Source: Symsagittifera roscoffensis
Taxonomy: Eukaryota; Xenacoelomorpha; Acoela; Convolutidae
Length of the DNA: 64,000 nt
Assembly (NCBI RefSeq): GCF_963678635.1
Contig: NC_087066.1
Coordinates: forward strand, 28,835,301 to 28,899,300
Direction of reading: 5' to 3'
Every line of letters starts with the position of its first letter. Positions within the stretch are counted from its first letter, which is position 1. Positions 31,141-43,707 of the stretch are shown here, one piece after another. The notes beneath the pieces are model-generated. The model had not been told where the DNA came from, made no database searches, and was given only the letters and a program-made list of their open reading frames with translations. A program made the translations under genes and the position numbers.

Positions 31141-32750
31141 CCTGTTCTACTTTTGGTTCTTTTTTCAGTTCAAGTCACAAATCATTTGCCTGAAGGAAGG
31201 CGAATTACGCAAGCAAAATACGAAAACGGACGCACTTTAAGTGATACATTAATCAACTAACTGAAATTGATTCACGGACATTTTAACAACTTTCTGTTGT
31301 TTTTTTCGAAGCTAAGAACGGTCTCTTTCTAGTTGACTGTGAGTTGGATTTTGACTTTCTAGTTAAGACTAGCTGTAGTCATTTGTGGTTCCGCAACTAA
31401 TCGGGAAAAATTAATTACATCCTAATTCAGTTTCCGATTCAAGTTCACTCGTCAAGGAGGGGAAAAAGTAATAGTTCAACTATTTTACACTATTATTAAA
31501 CTGTGATTATTTGTAAAATCATTTCATTATTAGTGTCATTACAGAAGGCTGATCGAATAATAAAGTCAAGAGAAGCAAGCATGAAAACAGAAGTAAAAAT
31601 GCATGAAATATCAGAAGCAAAAATACTGCGGGAGTGATCTAACTAATTGAATTTTACGCACTGTGACGGAAGTCAAATGTAAAAATGTAACACAATGCGT
31701 TATGCAAAAAACTGAAGCATGATACACCTACCAGTCATAGGCGTAAAGAACGGTTTGGGTAAACTACTTGGTAAAAAATGGAAGTGCAAAAATTATGGAG
31801 TTATCAATTTCAGTGCTTCAGGAAGGTTTGGTAACATTGGTTACAAGATGTTTCCAATAACAGTGACAGGAATAAAATAAACCACAAAATAAACCACATC
31901 AATTAGCCATTGTTGCAATAAACTAAATAAATGTTCGTGCTAGAGTGTACCAGTTTTTATCGGGCTTATGAATTTAGGCGACAACCAAATAGAATATCAA
32001 AAAATAACGGAATTTCAGGGATAACTTGCCTATAAATTGCGTGAAATTCGTTTACAGACTTCAATTAATTTTTAGCTGAGTGATAATTGGTTGTCCAAAA
32101 ATAAATCAGGTTATTAATATCACAGTTATATCAATACTGCATTTCAAAAAGGTAATTTTTTTTTTCGCATGAATGTTTTATAATCAACTTATGATAACAA
32201 TTTTGAACAATTCTGTCATCATATACTCTTTTTTTCGTGTAAATTCATTCTTAACAAAATTTTTTGATGACCTAGTTCTTATAGCATAAATTCAATAAGA
32301 ATTATCGTCTAAATTCCATTTCGTTAGGTCGCCTAATTTTCTTGTCTTATTTCCTAGGCGCCACTCAGCTCTAATGTTAATTTACTGTATTTATTTTTAG
32401 TAGAGGAGACCTTTAAACAGATACCATAGGGGAGGGGGGAGTGTACAGTAGATCCCAACACTTTCTTTCAAAAAAAATTGTCCGTAGAGAGCCATGTTTA
32501 CAGCCTGGGCACACTATAAAAAAACTAAAAATTGCACGAAAATCCAATCACTTATGTTTAGCCACTAACTAGTTTAATATTCACATAGATCACTTGAACA
32601 CAAGGTAAACACAATCGAGAAACACCTATTCCTGGATTTAAAGACAATTTCAAGTACATGCTTCGTTCCAATAAATACAACTAAGAGCACTCTGCAGCTA
32701 AAGCTGATCCTGAAAAATGACAGATTTTAGCTTAATTGGAAAAACTATTG

Positions 32751-33260
32751 GAATGGCTGATGGATGGCTGGTTGGTTGGATGGCTGAACCGATGCATGGT
32801 TGATGTATCGATTGATGGCTGGATTGATTGCTATTGGATGGAACGATGGAGGGAGGTGTGGCTGGATGGCTGCATGAAAGGTTGAACGATGTATGGATGG
32901 ATGGCTGGATGGATAAAAAGATCCATCGATGGCTAGATTGTGGGATGGCGTATCAATGGCTAGTTGGAACGATAGATGGCTGGACGGAAAAATGCATAAT
33001 TGACTGAACTGATGGTTGAATTGATGGGTACATGATGGGTAAATGGATGGACCGATGGACTGCTGGAGGAGCGGACAGATGCCTGGTTGGATCAATGGAT
33101 TACTGAATAGATGAAATTATGGCTCGATGAACAGATAGCTGGTTACATGAATGAAGGATGGTACTTCGATGGATAGTGACTTGATGTATTGCTGGTAACA
33201 TTGATATATAATAATGCCTTGATTTATAGAAGATTGGATTGATGTACAATGGATGAAAGG
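32751..33260. repeat. GATG minisatellite, unit A1
   Basis: Degenerate tetranucleotide array (GGATGGCTGGATGGATGAAT-like). On the minus strand it reads as false Ser/His/Pro/Ile-rich frames. The unit A/B junction lies at its right end. Confidence 0.85.
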
Positions 33261-33669
33261 AAAACACAAGGACACTGAACACACAAGGACGAAATGCTAA
33301 ATGTTTCGACAGATCGCATCAGCAGTAACGTATAAAAATAGCAGCACGACATTTGAAATTGAAATAAAACTGGATCTGTTTCTTATGTCACTTTGAATTC
33401 TTGGACTTTCGGCAAAAATCTTGGCAAAATTTTGCCCGCTGAAATTAAGTTTATCGATATAAAATTTTCTCGAAAACCCATCATTTGGTTGAAATTCATT
33501 CAATGCGAATATGTTAAAACTCATCAAAATCTATCCTAATCAGTATTTTTTGGCTAAAACTTTTTTTATCATTTGGAATTTCAATACTTTTTCATGGCTG
33601 TTTTCCCACGTAAGGGCTACGTCAAAAAAAACTGTGATAGTTCCACTACTCAAAGACGTATATCTATAC

Positions 33670-33859
33670 CGTTTGTACTGTTGAACAACTCGGCGGTGAC
33701 GCAATTGTCCATATCTGTCGTGGTTTTGTTTTGTTAACTCAGCAGCTTGGTCAAACAGGTCTGCAGAGATTCACGGATCAGGTCAATAAGCCCTTCATTA
33801 CGTGTAATAGTTGTCAAAAACACGCCAACCAAGCTCAGCAGAATTAATAATTTTTCCAT
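33670..33859 (-). pseudogene. Broken signal-peptide exon 1 in unit B1
   Basis: Paralogue of exon 1 (28850-29039) with ATG at 33857-33859 and the same signal peptide, but codon 42 is TAA instead of GAA (plus-strand A at 33736 for C at 28916). The donor is G|GTATAG instead of G|GTACAG, and no exon 2 follows within the unit. Several other differences are synonymous, suggesting it was once under constraint. Upstream TATA-like box at 33922-33928 is intact. Confidence 0.72.
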
Positions 33860-33921
33860 TTTGGTCAGGTTTTACTACTTTTTACATGGTTTTATGAAGT
33901 CAGTTAAAAATGACTGCAGCG

Positions 33922-33928
33922 AAATATA
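33922..33928 (-). promoter_or_regulatory. TATA-like box, unit B1
   Basis: Same TATATTT motif and surroundings as in unit A1, upstream of the broken exon 1 copy. Confidence 0.35.
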
Positions 33929-36900
33929 CCCCGTTGCCGTGCATTATTACAGATGCACCGAACTGCTTTTCAAGAGAGATGCCCACAATTTTCTGTAGAC
34001 CTAAACGGTAAATTTGCACAGAAAAATTTCATCTCTGGGCAAGAATCCAAATTAACGAACGCAAAATTATTTGTAACTTCATTAGCAGTGCCGATTTAAT
34101 TAATTGCATTGGACTTGAAATTTAAAAAAGTTCCCAACTTGGGTTGACTTTAGGTGAAACATTATGAAGATAAAATTTGCTTAGCATTTTAGAAGTAATA
34201 TGCTGAAAAATGTTTTACGAAATTTACCCCGAAAATTTTACCCCAAAAACGAAACAATTTTCGATTTTTAGTCAAACAAAACCTACGCTGAAATTAACCC
34301 ATCAATCACTAATGTAACTGTTTTTATTGACATCAAAAGCCAACAAAAAAAGAGTTTGATACAAATCTAATATTGCACTTTCGCGACTGTGCAAGCTGCC
34401 CGAGTCGAGGTCGTCATTTGTGGAAAAACCTGAGATTAAGTCTTTATATACGGGTAGCAGCATCCTCGACCCTAACAGGCCCCTATCTAGCACTAATAGG
34501 GTCCTGCAAGAAGTTGGCCCACAAAGAGGCACCAATTTTCCGAGATCGCAGAGAATTCGGCTCAGTAGGAGATGTCAACATCCCAGAGATCTCGAAAAAT
34601 CCACCTTTTGCCCATGTATTACCATAACGTATGAAAACCTTTTACGTTTCTCAGCAACACAATGAAAGGATCCTACAAACTTTAAGGCCAATAATCTCTA
34701 TGGCTCTATTAGGAAACATACGCAACCTTCGAAGACCTGAAGATGAGAGCTTCCAGATATACAGCGCTAACAAATGCCCTAAGTAAATAGTCGCCCGTGC
34801 CGAACTTCCGGGAGTCGTTTCTCACGCCCACCACTTAACCACGGGATCTAAAACTATGGTATATGTTAGGTAATGACAAGATATATCATGTATTAAACTT
34901 TGAACCAAATCTGACGGTGGGACGTGAAGTTATTACCACTTGGGAAAAACACCCTTTAGACCGGAAGTGGACAATTTACGCAAAAATTGAGCGAGGCGAT
35001 AATGATTTTATGGCGGCATTAGACACTGGCACCTAGCTCTGGAAAAGGGATTTTATGTAAGTAAACTCCCTCCGGCGACTCCTTCCGGCGTTAATAGCTT
35101 TTTCCCGTTAAAAAATGATAACGGACCTTAGAAATGGGATACCTTGGGAAGTATTAATGGGATATGGATGAAACTTCGTAGGTAGTACCACTATATGACT
35201 CGGAACCAAAAAAAGAATTTTTGACCCGGGTGACCCCATCGTGACCTATAATTGATTTTTGGGCGTCTAGGACCGGAAATGCCTAGAATAAAGTCCGAGG
35301 TTAACAGCGGAAAAGTGGTGTATTCCTCAGCCCCAAATTTTTGGGAATGAGAATTGGTCACCTTGCTTAAAATTGGTGGGAATTTATCTTTTGGGAAAGG
35401 AAGCAGAAGCTGAAGGGGATATAGATTTTACATTGTAACTTTGAAGTGATGAATTATTAGGAGTGGACTTGGCAAACATTGAGATATATTGCGCGCTATT
35501 AACGTATAAGCGGAGATTTAATCCGTCTTATAAATCGTTCCATTTGGTTGAAGAAAGCTTGCTTGCCATAATTTAATTGTTAATAGGAGCAAAATCTATC
35601 AGTTTGTACTTAATATGGCGAGTGGGGGATGAGTTTTACAAAAAAATCCCAGCCTTAAAAAATATATATTTCTTTTCATTTTTTCTACATTTAATTTTTT
35701 CATGTTATTACTGCTCCATACACCTCGAAAGGCAGTCGGAACAGTCAGGTCTTTGCCCTGATACGAGCGGTCTTGTTCTACTTTTGGTTCTTTTTTCAGT
35801 TCAAATCACAAATGATTTGCCTGAAGGAAGGCGAATTACGCAAGCAAAATACGAAAACGGACGCACTTTAATTGATACATTAATCAACTAACTGAAATTA
35901 ATTCACGGACATTTTAACAACTTTCCGTTGTTTTTTTCGAAGCTAAGAACGGTCTCTTTCTAGTTGACTGTGAGTTGGATTTTGACTTTCTAGTTAAGAC
36001 TAGCTGTAGTCATTTGTGGTTCCGCAACTAATCGGGAAAACCTAATTACATCCTAATTCAGTTTCCGATTCAATTTCACTCGTCAATGAGGGAAAAAGTA
36101 ATAGTTCAACTATTTTACACTATTATTAAACTGTGATTATTTGTAAAATCATTTCATTATAAGTGTCATTACAGAAGGCTGATCGAATGATAAAGTCAAG
36201 AGAAGCAAGCATGAAAACAGAAGTAAAAATGCACGAAATATCAGAAGCAAAAATACTGCGGGCATGTGATCTAACTAATTGAATATTTCGCACCGTGACG
36301 GAAGTCAAATACGAAAATGTTACACAATGTGTTATGCAAAAAACTGAAGCACGATAAACCTACCAGTCATAGGCGTAAAGAAGGGTTTGGGTAAACTACT
36401 TTGTAAAAAATGAAAGTGCAAAAAATACGTAGTTCTCAATTTCAGTGCTTCAGGAAGCTTTGGTAACATTGGTTACAAGATGTTTCCAATAACAGTGACA
36501 GGAATAAAATAAACCACAAAATAAACCACATCAATTAGCCATTGTTGCAATAAACTTATTAAATGTTCGTGTTAGAGTGTACCAGTTTTTATCGGGCTTA
36601 TGAATTTAGGCGACAAGCAAATAGAATATCAAAAAATAACGGAATTTCAGCAATAAATTGCCAGCAAATTGCGTGAAATTCGTTTACAGACTTCAATTAA
36701 ATTTTAGCTGAGTGAAAATTGGTTGCCCAACAATAAATCAGGTTATTAATATCAGTTATATAATTACTGCATTTCAAAAAGGTAATTTACTGTTTCGCAT
36801 GAATGTTTTATAATCAACTTATGATAACAATTTTGAACAATTCTGTGATCATATACTTTTTTTTGTGTAAATTCATTCTAAACAAAAATTTTTGATGACC

Positions 36901-37372
36901 CAGTTCTTATAGCCTAAATTCAAAAAGAATTATCGTCTAAATTCCGTTTCGTTAGGTCGCCTTAAGTTCTTGTCTTATTTCCTACGCGCCACTAAGCTCT
37001 AGTGTTAATTTACTGTATTTATTTATAGTAGAGGAGACCTTTAAACAGATACCATAGGGGAGGGGGGAGTTTAAAGTAGATCCCAACACTTTCTTCAAAA
37101 AAAATTGTCCGTAGAGAGCCATGTTTACAGCCTGGGCACACTAAAAAATTAAAAATTCCACGGAAATCCAATCACTTATGTCCAGCCGCTAACTAGTTTA
37201 ATATTCACATAGATCACTTGAACACAAGGTAAACACAATCGAGAAGCTCCTATTCCTGGATTTGAAGTCAATTTCAAGTACATGCTTCGTTCCAATAAAT
37301 ACAACTAAGAGCACTCTGCAGCTAAAGCTGATCCTGAAAAATGACAGAACTTAGCTTAATTGGAAAAACTTC

Positions 37373-38328
37373 TGGAATGGCTGATGGATGGCCGGTTGGT
37401 TGGATGGCTGAACCGATGGATGGTTGATGTATCGATTGATGGCTGGATTGATTGCTATTGGATGGAACGATGGAGGGAGGTGTGGCTGGATGGCTGCATG
37501 AAAGGTTGAACGATGTTTGGATGGATGGCTGGATGGATAAATAGATCCATCGAAGGCTAGATTGTGGGATGGCGTATCAATGGCTAGATGGAACGATGGA
37601 TGGCTGGACGGAAAGATGTATAATTGACTGAACTGATGGTTGAATTGATGGGTACATGATGGCTAAATGGATGGACCGATGGACTGCTGGAGGAGCGAAT
37701 AGATGGATCAATGGATTACTGACTAGATGATTGTATGGCTCGATCGACAGATAGCTGGTTACATGAATGAAGGATGGGTACTTCGATGGATAGTGACCTG
37801 ATGTATTGCTGGTAACATTGATATATAATAAAGCCTTGATTTATAGATGATTGGATTGATGTACGATGGATGGAAGGATGAATGGCTGCATGGCCAGTTG
37901 GAAAGACGAATGGCTGGGGGATATATGAAAGGATTGCTGCTTGGATGAATGAATGGATGAAAGGATGATTTCTGGCTAGATAGATGAATTGCTTGACAGA
38001 TGAGTGATTATATGGCTGGATAAAAGAATGGAAGGTTAGATGGATGGCTAGATGAATTACTGGTGGGATCATGGACAGATTAATTGACGGTTGGAAAAAC
38101 TGATATGAAGGGATATTGATTTGATTGATGGTTCGATGACCGGATGGAGGGATCGATGGTTGGATAAACAGCTGAATGGACGAATAGTTTGATTGATGGA
38201 TGGCTTGATGGGTAGATGGCTGGATGAATGGGTGTCTGAGTACCTGAATGGATAGATAGATAATGGAAGGATGGAAGATGTGCGGCTAAATGGATACATA
38301 GCTAGATGACTTTATGGATGGACGATGG
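37373..38328. repeat. GATG minisatellite, unit B1
   Basis: Same array as in A1, but longer (about 950 bp). Its last bases form the right breakpoint of copy 1 of the 18.5-kb duplication. Confidence 0.85.
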
Positions 38329-38329
38329 A

Positions 38330-38364
38330 AAGTGATTACAATCGATTAAAATGATTAAAATGAT
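38330..38364. other. Filler at the 18.5-kb duplication junction
   Basis: The 35 bp between the copies includes GATTACAATCGATTAAAATG, an exact copy of sequence found just inside the left end of each unit (about 19901 and 38385), followed by a partial repeat of ATTAAAATGA. This looks like a templated insertion made when the duplication formed. Confidence 0.75.
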
Positions 38365-38806
38365 AAAAAATATGTACCACTAAACGATTACAATCGATTA
38401 AAATGTTTATTATTGATTAAAATTGGATTTTGAAAAGAGAGATAATAATCGATTAATAATTGATTAAAATCAATTTTGTCTCAATTTTAATAAGACTGGT
38501 ACTAAAATTATAATATAACCGATTATTAACGCTTGAAACTGGATGCGGGAACGTAAAATCAACAATCAAACTGTTCGTAAAAAAATCGACTCCAGAAAAA
38601 ATTTAACTCTTGGGCTGCCAAATTGTAAGCGCAAGCAAATTCAAATACATTTCTGTTTGCAATTTTTAAGTCCGTCATGTAATAATCTGCGCTCCAAACA
38701 AAAAAGGATTTCTGAAAATTCGGGATTCAAAGTTAAATTTCGAAAGATGATGCTAATGTTGTTTGAGCTTTAACAAACTGTAACCATTTTTTGAGACTAA
38801 GCACTT

Positions 38807-38922
38807 TCACGAAGTCCACACCAGCACTAAATTTGTCACCGTCGCAATAATAGCTCCGTTTTCAATTATCCTTGCGTCACCTTTGAAGGCTTTGGGTCTC
38901 GGAGGGAGAGGTTCAACAGGAG
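38807..38922 (-). CDS. Candidate terminal exon Z, copy 2
   Basis: Same sequence as 20323-20438: acceptor TTGTTTTTAG|CTCC and TGA at 38807-38809. Identity to copy 1 cannot show selection because the whole duplication is recent. Confidence 0.43.
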
Positions 38923-39122
38923 CTAAAAACAACAACAACAATTGAGACGGTCACAGACTCTATAATCTCTAAAAAAAACATTAATCGCAATTTTATCATG
39001 AAATACATCGTCGTCGTTGTCTCAAAGCTCATTTTCCATCTAACTTCAATATAAGAAAACTAGAATTGGAATCAATAATTCGGTCGAGATCTGTTAAGTC
39101 ATCTATTTTGATTACTACTAAC

Positions 39123-39241
39123 TTGTAGTTAACATTTGGTCCCAGATTGAATTTTTGTGACACTTTTGTTTTTCGTAGGCGGAGTACAGGGGATTCAGTG
39201 TCCATCCAGGAGGGTCATCGGGATATTTTATTTTGGCTGGC
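39123..39241 (-). CDS. Candidate exon Y, copy 2
   Basis: Same sequence, splice sites and phase as 20639-20757, joining exon Z copy 2. Confidence 0.43.
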
Positions 39242-40659
39242 CTGAAAATAAACATTCAAGGATGCCATATTAAATATATATGTATTAACGACTCAATCGT
39301 GTTTACTGCCGTTTGCCTTTTCAATGGGTATTTGCGCGCCCATCTTATTATAACCGACTCAAGAATAACAAAAAAATTGTTACCGCTACGAATTTTATGC
39401 TCTAATTTACCATAACATTAAGCTTACTTATTTTACGTAAGGCTTAAGGTAAAGTGGTGGAAATGACTACATTCTTTTCCCAATAGCCCGGGGTCAACCT
39501 CCATACAAGCATAATGCTTCTCGAACAGTTTCATATATGGAGCCAATGAAAAAACGCAAGTCATAAAATTTCATACTATGAAAACAGTATGAATATCATT
39601 TATTATTCCGACCATTTGAATAATGGGGAGAAAGCTTTGTATTTGGATGAGTTTGTTTTTTTTCTGTTGTTTTTCTTTCGTTTTCCACGCAAAATTAGCT
39701 ATCACAAATAATCATCGGAGAGATTTGAGTGTTATGTCATATTACACACCTTACAGTAGTTATTTGAACGAGAAAAAAAATTAACTTTTTTTCCCAAAGT
39801 CCAGAAAAACCGGTTCAAAATGTTTGGTTTTTTGTCTTAATTCGAGCGAGCAGGCATACAATAGCTTACTTTAACGGCTTAAAAGTTTACATTAGCGTAA
39901 TTTAAAATGTTAAGAATTAGGTTTATTCGAGCTATGATTTTCATAAAAATGAATATTTCTGTAGTTTGTTTCGCGGAAAAGCAATACCGAGTAAAAATCT
40001 TACAATTAGCGTATTGCAGGTAATTATAACTTAGGCGACAATAAACTCATTATAAGTCGATTGCAATTTTATCACACCAATTTTTGCTCATCCGTTGAGC
40101 ATCATCCAAAAATTTAAGAGCGCATAAAATCATTCCAAAAATTTGGCAATGTTAAAACTCTCAGAAAATCACCAAAAACTTTATAGTTGAAAAAAAAAGC
40201 TTTTTACAGTTAAATTTTGTGAATCAATATTTTCCCTAAACTGAAGAAAAACAAAGCCAAGATGGTGAGATGATGATGGAAAATTTGCCATGAACTCAAG
40301 AAGACCGAAACAAATAAATGTTTACTTAAAAAAAATCAAGTTTGCAAAAAACGTCAGCCATCGCGAAACATTTTTTATTCACAAACCTGATAAAATGTTT
40401 TTTTTTGATAACATTAACCCAATTTGAGCTTAATAAAAAGTTTGTTGTTGCAACGCAGTTTCTGGAAACTGCATTTTTCTTTTGAAACCAAGTCTAATAA
40501 TTGCTTGATATTTTTGCGCTACTTCAAATTTTGGTGTTCATGAGCAGAATTTGTTTCGGCTTATGTGAATAGGCTTGAATTTAATTAAAAGTCAAACCAC
40601 AAAATATAAAATTGGATGGACATGGGAAAAATTTCCTGAAAAAATCAAGACGACATATA

Positions 40660-41181
40660 CAGTGCTGATTTAAATTATCCGGACAAAATCAACAAAACTT
40701 AAACTTTCAAACACGTTTTTCGCAAATTGGGTTAAGACTAGACAAAAATTGAAGGGAGCAAAAGCTTTTTCTAGATTTTCATCAAAATGAAAATGGTGCC
40801 ATTGTTTCTCCGAAATTCTCAACCAAAATTTTATCCCAAAAAAGGGTAATTTTGGCTCATTGCAATTAATCAAAAATTACGCAGGAACTATTTTTTCAAT
40901 TGATGAGTAATAAATATCACAAGAAGCCTTTTACACAGCCCAACAAAGTTCCAGAAAAATCAGCGTAATTTTGGTGATTAATTGAAAAAAGCCAAAATGA
41001 CCCATTTTTGGGGTAAAATTTTGGTTGAGAATTTCGGAGAAAATTGTACCATAATAATCGTGATGAAACTCTAAGCAGTTTTTGCGCTCTTCATTTTTGT
41101 CCAATCTTAAACCAATTTGAGAAAAATGCGTTGAAAATTCGAGTTTTGTTGTTTTTGTCCGGTTATTTTAAATCAGCACTG
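40660..41181. mobile_element. TA-flanked MITE, copy 2
   Basis: Duplicate of 22176-22697 with the same CAGTGCTG/CAGCACTG ends and TA flanks. Confidence 0.85.
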
Positions 41182-41223
41182 TATTACCGGATTTGACTCA
41201 ATTTTTTGAAATTCTCGCGTCAA

Positions 41224-41514
41224 TTTTTTGAAATTCTGACAGCTTTTAAATTTGTTTTGCAGCAAAAATCACAATCAACAGAGCTTTAATATAATACCAC
41301 ACTTGACTCCCTGCAAGGTTTCGTTGAAGTAGTTAAAATTGGCCAAAAAAAGTTAATGAATTGACTCTATTACCTAGTTTTTTTTCACTTTTCGAGTGAT
41401 CGGAACAATAACAATTATTTAGCCTACTTCGACCTAGGACTGGAGTTCTAAGTTTTGACGCGATTTTGAAGTGAATGCCCAACATCATCAAAACTGTTTT
41501 TCAAATTTGCAAAC
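41224..41514. repeat. Interspersed repeat, copy in duplication 2
   Basis: Duplicate of 22740-23030; the same family as 7411-7700 in ESRP. Confidence 0.75.
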
Positions 41515-41679
41515 CGTTCAAAAATAGTTTTTAAATAAAAAGTTGGTATTTTATATAGTAAAACGACCTTTTTTGTCTATCAAACAAAAATAAATTATTT
41601 TTTACAATGTTTTGGAGAATATACCTTTCTTAAAGTTTGTTGGGCTACGTAAGAGGCTCACTTTGATATAAGTATGTCT

Positions 41680-41909
41680 GTGATCGACCAGGCATTATTG
41701 GCGTAATTTTTGGTGAGCTAAGAAAAGCTAAAATGACCAGTTATTGGGGGTAAAATTTTGGGCCCGAATTCGGGACCATATTAATTCTGCTAAAATTTTA
41801 AGCAAGTTTTGTCTTCATAAGTTTTCACCTAAATTCAACCCAATTTGAGAAAAACGGGTTTTAAATTTCAAGTTTAACGCTTTTGTCCGGTTAATTCAAA
41901 TCAGCACTG
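41680..41909. mobile_element. Half-MITE, copy 2
   Basis: Duplicate of 23196-23425, ending CAGCACTG plus TA. Confidence 0.6.
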
Positions 41910-42531
41910 TACTTCATGATCCAAATTAAAACAAAACTGACCCAAATCATTTATGTGATGTCAATTTAAAGGTGTGAAATAACAACAATTTTGATGCCCA
42001 ATTATTTTGTGACGCTAGATGACATCATCTGGATTGAATTGTATTAATATGCAATAATGACATTCCAAAAAGCAGTTTTAAATTTATACAAAACGATATT
42101 ATGAAGTTCTCTTTAGAAAACAGATGATAGTTATCTTTGCTAGTGTTCTGTTTTTGTTTGGACTGAAATTTGGAATTTTTAGACCGATTTCTTTCAAGAC
42201 TGATTAGACTACTCAAGTTAATGCCTTAAAGAATTTTTCAATTAACAGAGATCACGCACGAAAATCAATGCATAATTTTGTAACCACTCCGTTACTCATC
42301 GAATTTTTACAAAACAAAACAGCTGAATAACAAAACAGAACATAAAAATGTGTAAGAACGAGACATTTCCAAGTTAAAAAGGATACTACTAACAAAACTT
42401 TCAAAAATCATTTTGTTATGATGCTAACCTTGGAATGGCGTTTTAGCAATTGATACGGCAGACGGTAGTAAAAAAAGATTGGCTTTGGGTTGCCATTTTG
42501 GATTCGAATTTTGCAAAATCGACTGATTCAC

Positions 42532-42962
42532 GGGGGCAGATTTAGGATTTTCTCGAGAGGGGGTGCATTTTCGAAAACATTTCGAAAATCTTTTCGACCT
42601 TTTTTTGAGGTCGATCAAATCGATTTTGCGATCCAAAGCACCAAAAAATATATTTTGGCAATTTTTTTTGCGCCGCAGGCAAAATATTGAAAAAACAGGC
42701 TAAAAAGGCGTTTCTAGGCACTTTTCAGAAAATTTCGATCAAAAAATTGCGTTCTTTTTGGCGCGCATTCCCCACTCAAGATTAACATATAATTATATAT
42801 AATTTTTTAGAAAAGTTTTGGGGTCCAACAGCCGAAAACGGATACCTCAAAACAGTACAAAGGGGGACCCTTTGGGTCGGTAGGTGGTTGAATCCCTGAG
42901 GAGGGAGGAAAAAGGCGTCCGACACACCACCCACCCTCCCCCCCCCCCCTAAATCCGCCCCC
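42532..42962. mobile_element. C-rich MITE, copy 2
   Basis: Duplicate of 24048-24475; the C run in the right end is a few bases longer. Confidence 0.7.
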
Positions 42963-43707
42963 AGCTGCACCATAAAAAGTTGTCTTAAAATTCGAAGCAA
43001 TTTGTGTCCCTTTTTTGACAAGAAATTTAAATTTAAGTTTTTTTATTTTGTCCGGATAATTTAAATTCAGCCTTTTTGTCGACACTAATTTTTCTAACTA
43101 ATTTAATAAAAAAATTTAAAAGAATATACGCTAATTGGTGTTTGCTGTAGAAAACAATGCACGTAACAATGCAATGTTACAAAATAAAACTCTTGACTGT
43201 TTTTAGCTTTTTCTTGGAAAGCGTTGTGGGCTGGTAAGATGATATAATAGCCACACTTTGAATGTATCTGATAGCTCCTCAAGACATATTTTTTTCCGTA
43301 AAAAAACCGTACAAGGTTTTTTTCTGCTTTTACTATTAAGAGACAAGTGTTCACTCAAGAACTCAGGTAAACTTATACAAATAATCATTCTCGGCTCTGA
43401 AAAACAAAAGATCGAAATTTTGGTGATACTCGACTATAAAAAGTCTCCATTTCATTTCATGGTACTGAAGGTGAAATCCCGATTAAAAGGAGGTTGAAAT
43501 GGCATATCTCTCGATATCATGTGTTGTTCAATGCTGTTCCTGATATCAGAAATTAGGAAACGAGGGAAATCAGTTGGATAAAACTGTTTCGGTGACAAAC
43601 AAAACAAATAATATCGCTCATATTAGTTTGAAGAATCATTCGTCTGTTTTGGCTGTTTGTTTTCCCAAAAGCCAATATCAAGTAGTTTATGTTGCAAATA
43701 GATTATT

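Larger units (their letters stand above)
28429..33272. repeat. Nested tandem unit A1 (4.84 kb)
   Basis: Homologous to unit B1 (33273-38329); the offset starts at 4844 and later drops to about 4630, with a deletion in B of about 190 bp near 29490-29685 in A. It runs from the last bases of exon 2 through intron 1, exon 1, promoter and upstream DNA into a GATG minisatellite. It includes a GC-richer block (29740-30700) with several CCGGAA words and an arm of the foldback family (30858-31140). No further gene is supported inside. Confidence 0.88.
19881..38329. repeat. 18.5-kb direct tandem duplication, copy 1
   Basis: This segment is repeated almost base for base at 38365-56818 with a steady offset of about 18484 bp; small indels move it between 18481 and 18489. 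Differences seen by eye are scattered single substitutions and homopolymer changes. The copy contains a complete secreted-protein gene, two further exons, MITEs, the foldback element and the nested A/B duplication. Left edge: AAAAAATATGTACC inside an inverted-repeat element. Right edge: GGACGATGGA in the GATG minisatellite. Confidence 0.93.
33273..38329. repeat. Nested tandem unit B1
   Basis: Second copy of unit A, clearly more diverged from A1 than copy 1 is from copy 2 of the 18.5-kb repeat, so older. It begins CACTGAACACACAAGGACG, duplicating the exon 2/intron 1 border, and keeps about 450 bp more of the GATG minisatellite at its right end. Foldback-arm homology lies at 35485-35771. The exon 1 copy in it has a stop. 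Confidence 0.88.

Noticed and set aside
37716-38299. Minus-strand frames rich in Ser-His-Pro-Ser-Ile (also at 32745, 51256, 55807 and 56197)
   Set aside because: They are translations of the GATG minisatellite, break at different places in each copy and have no splice or start context.
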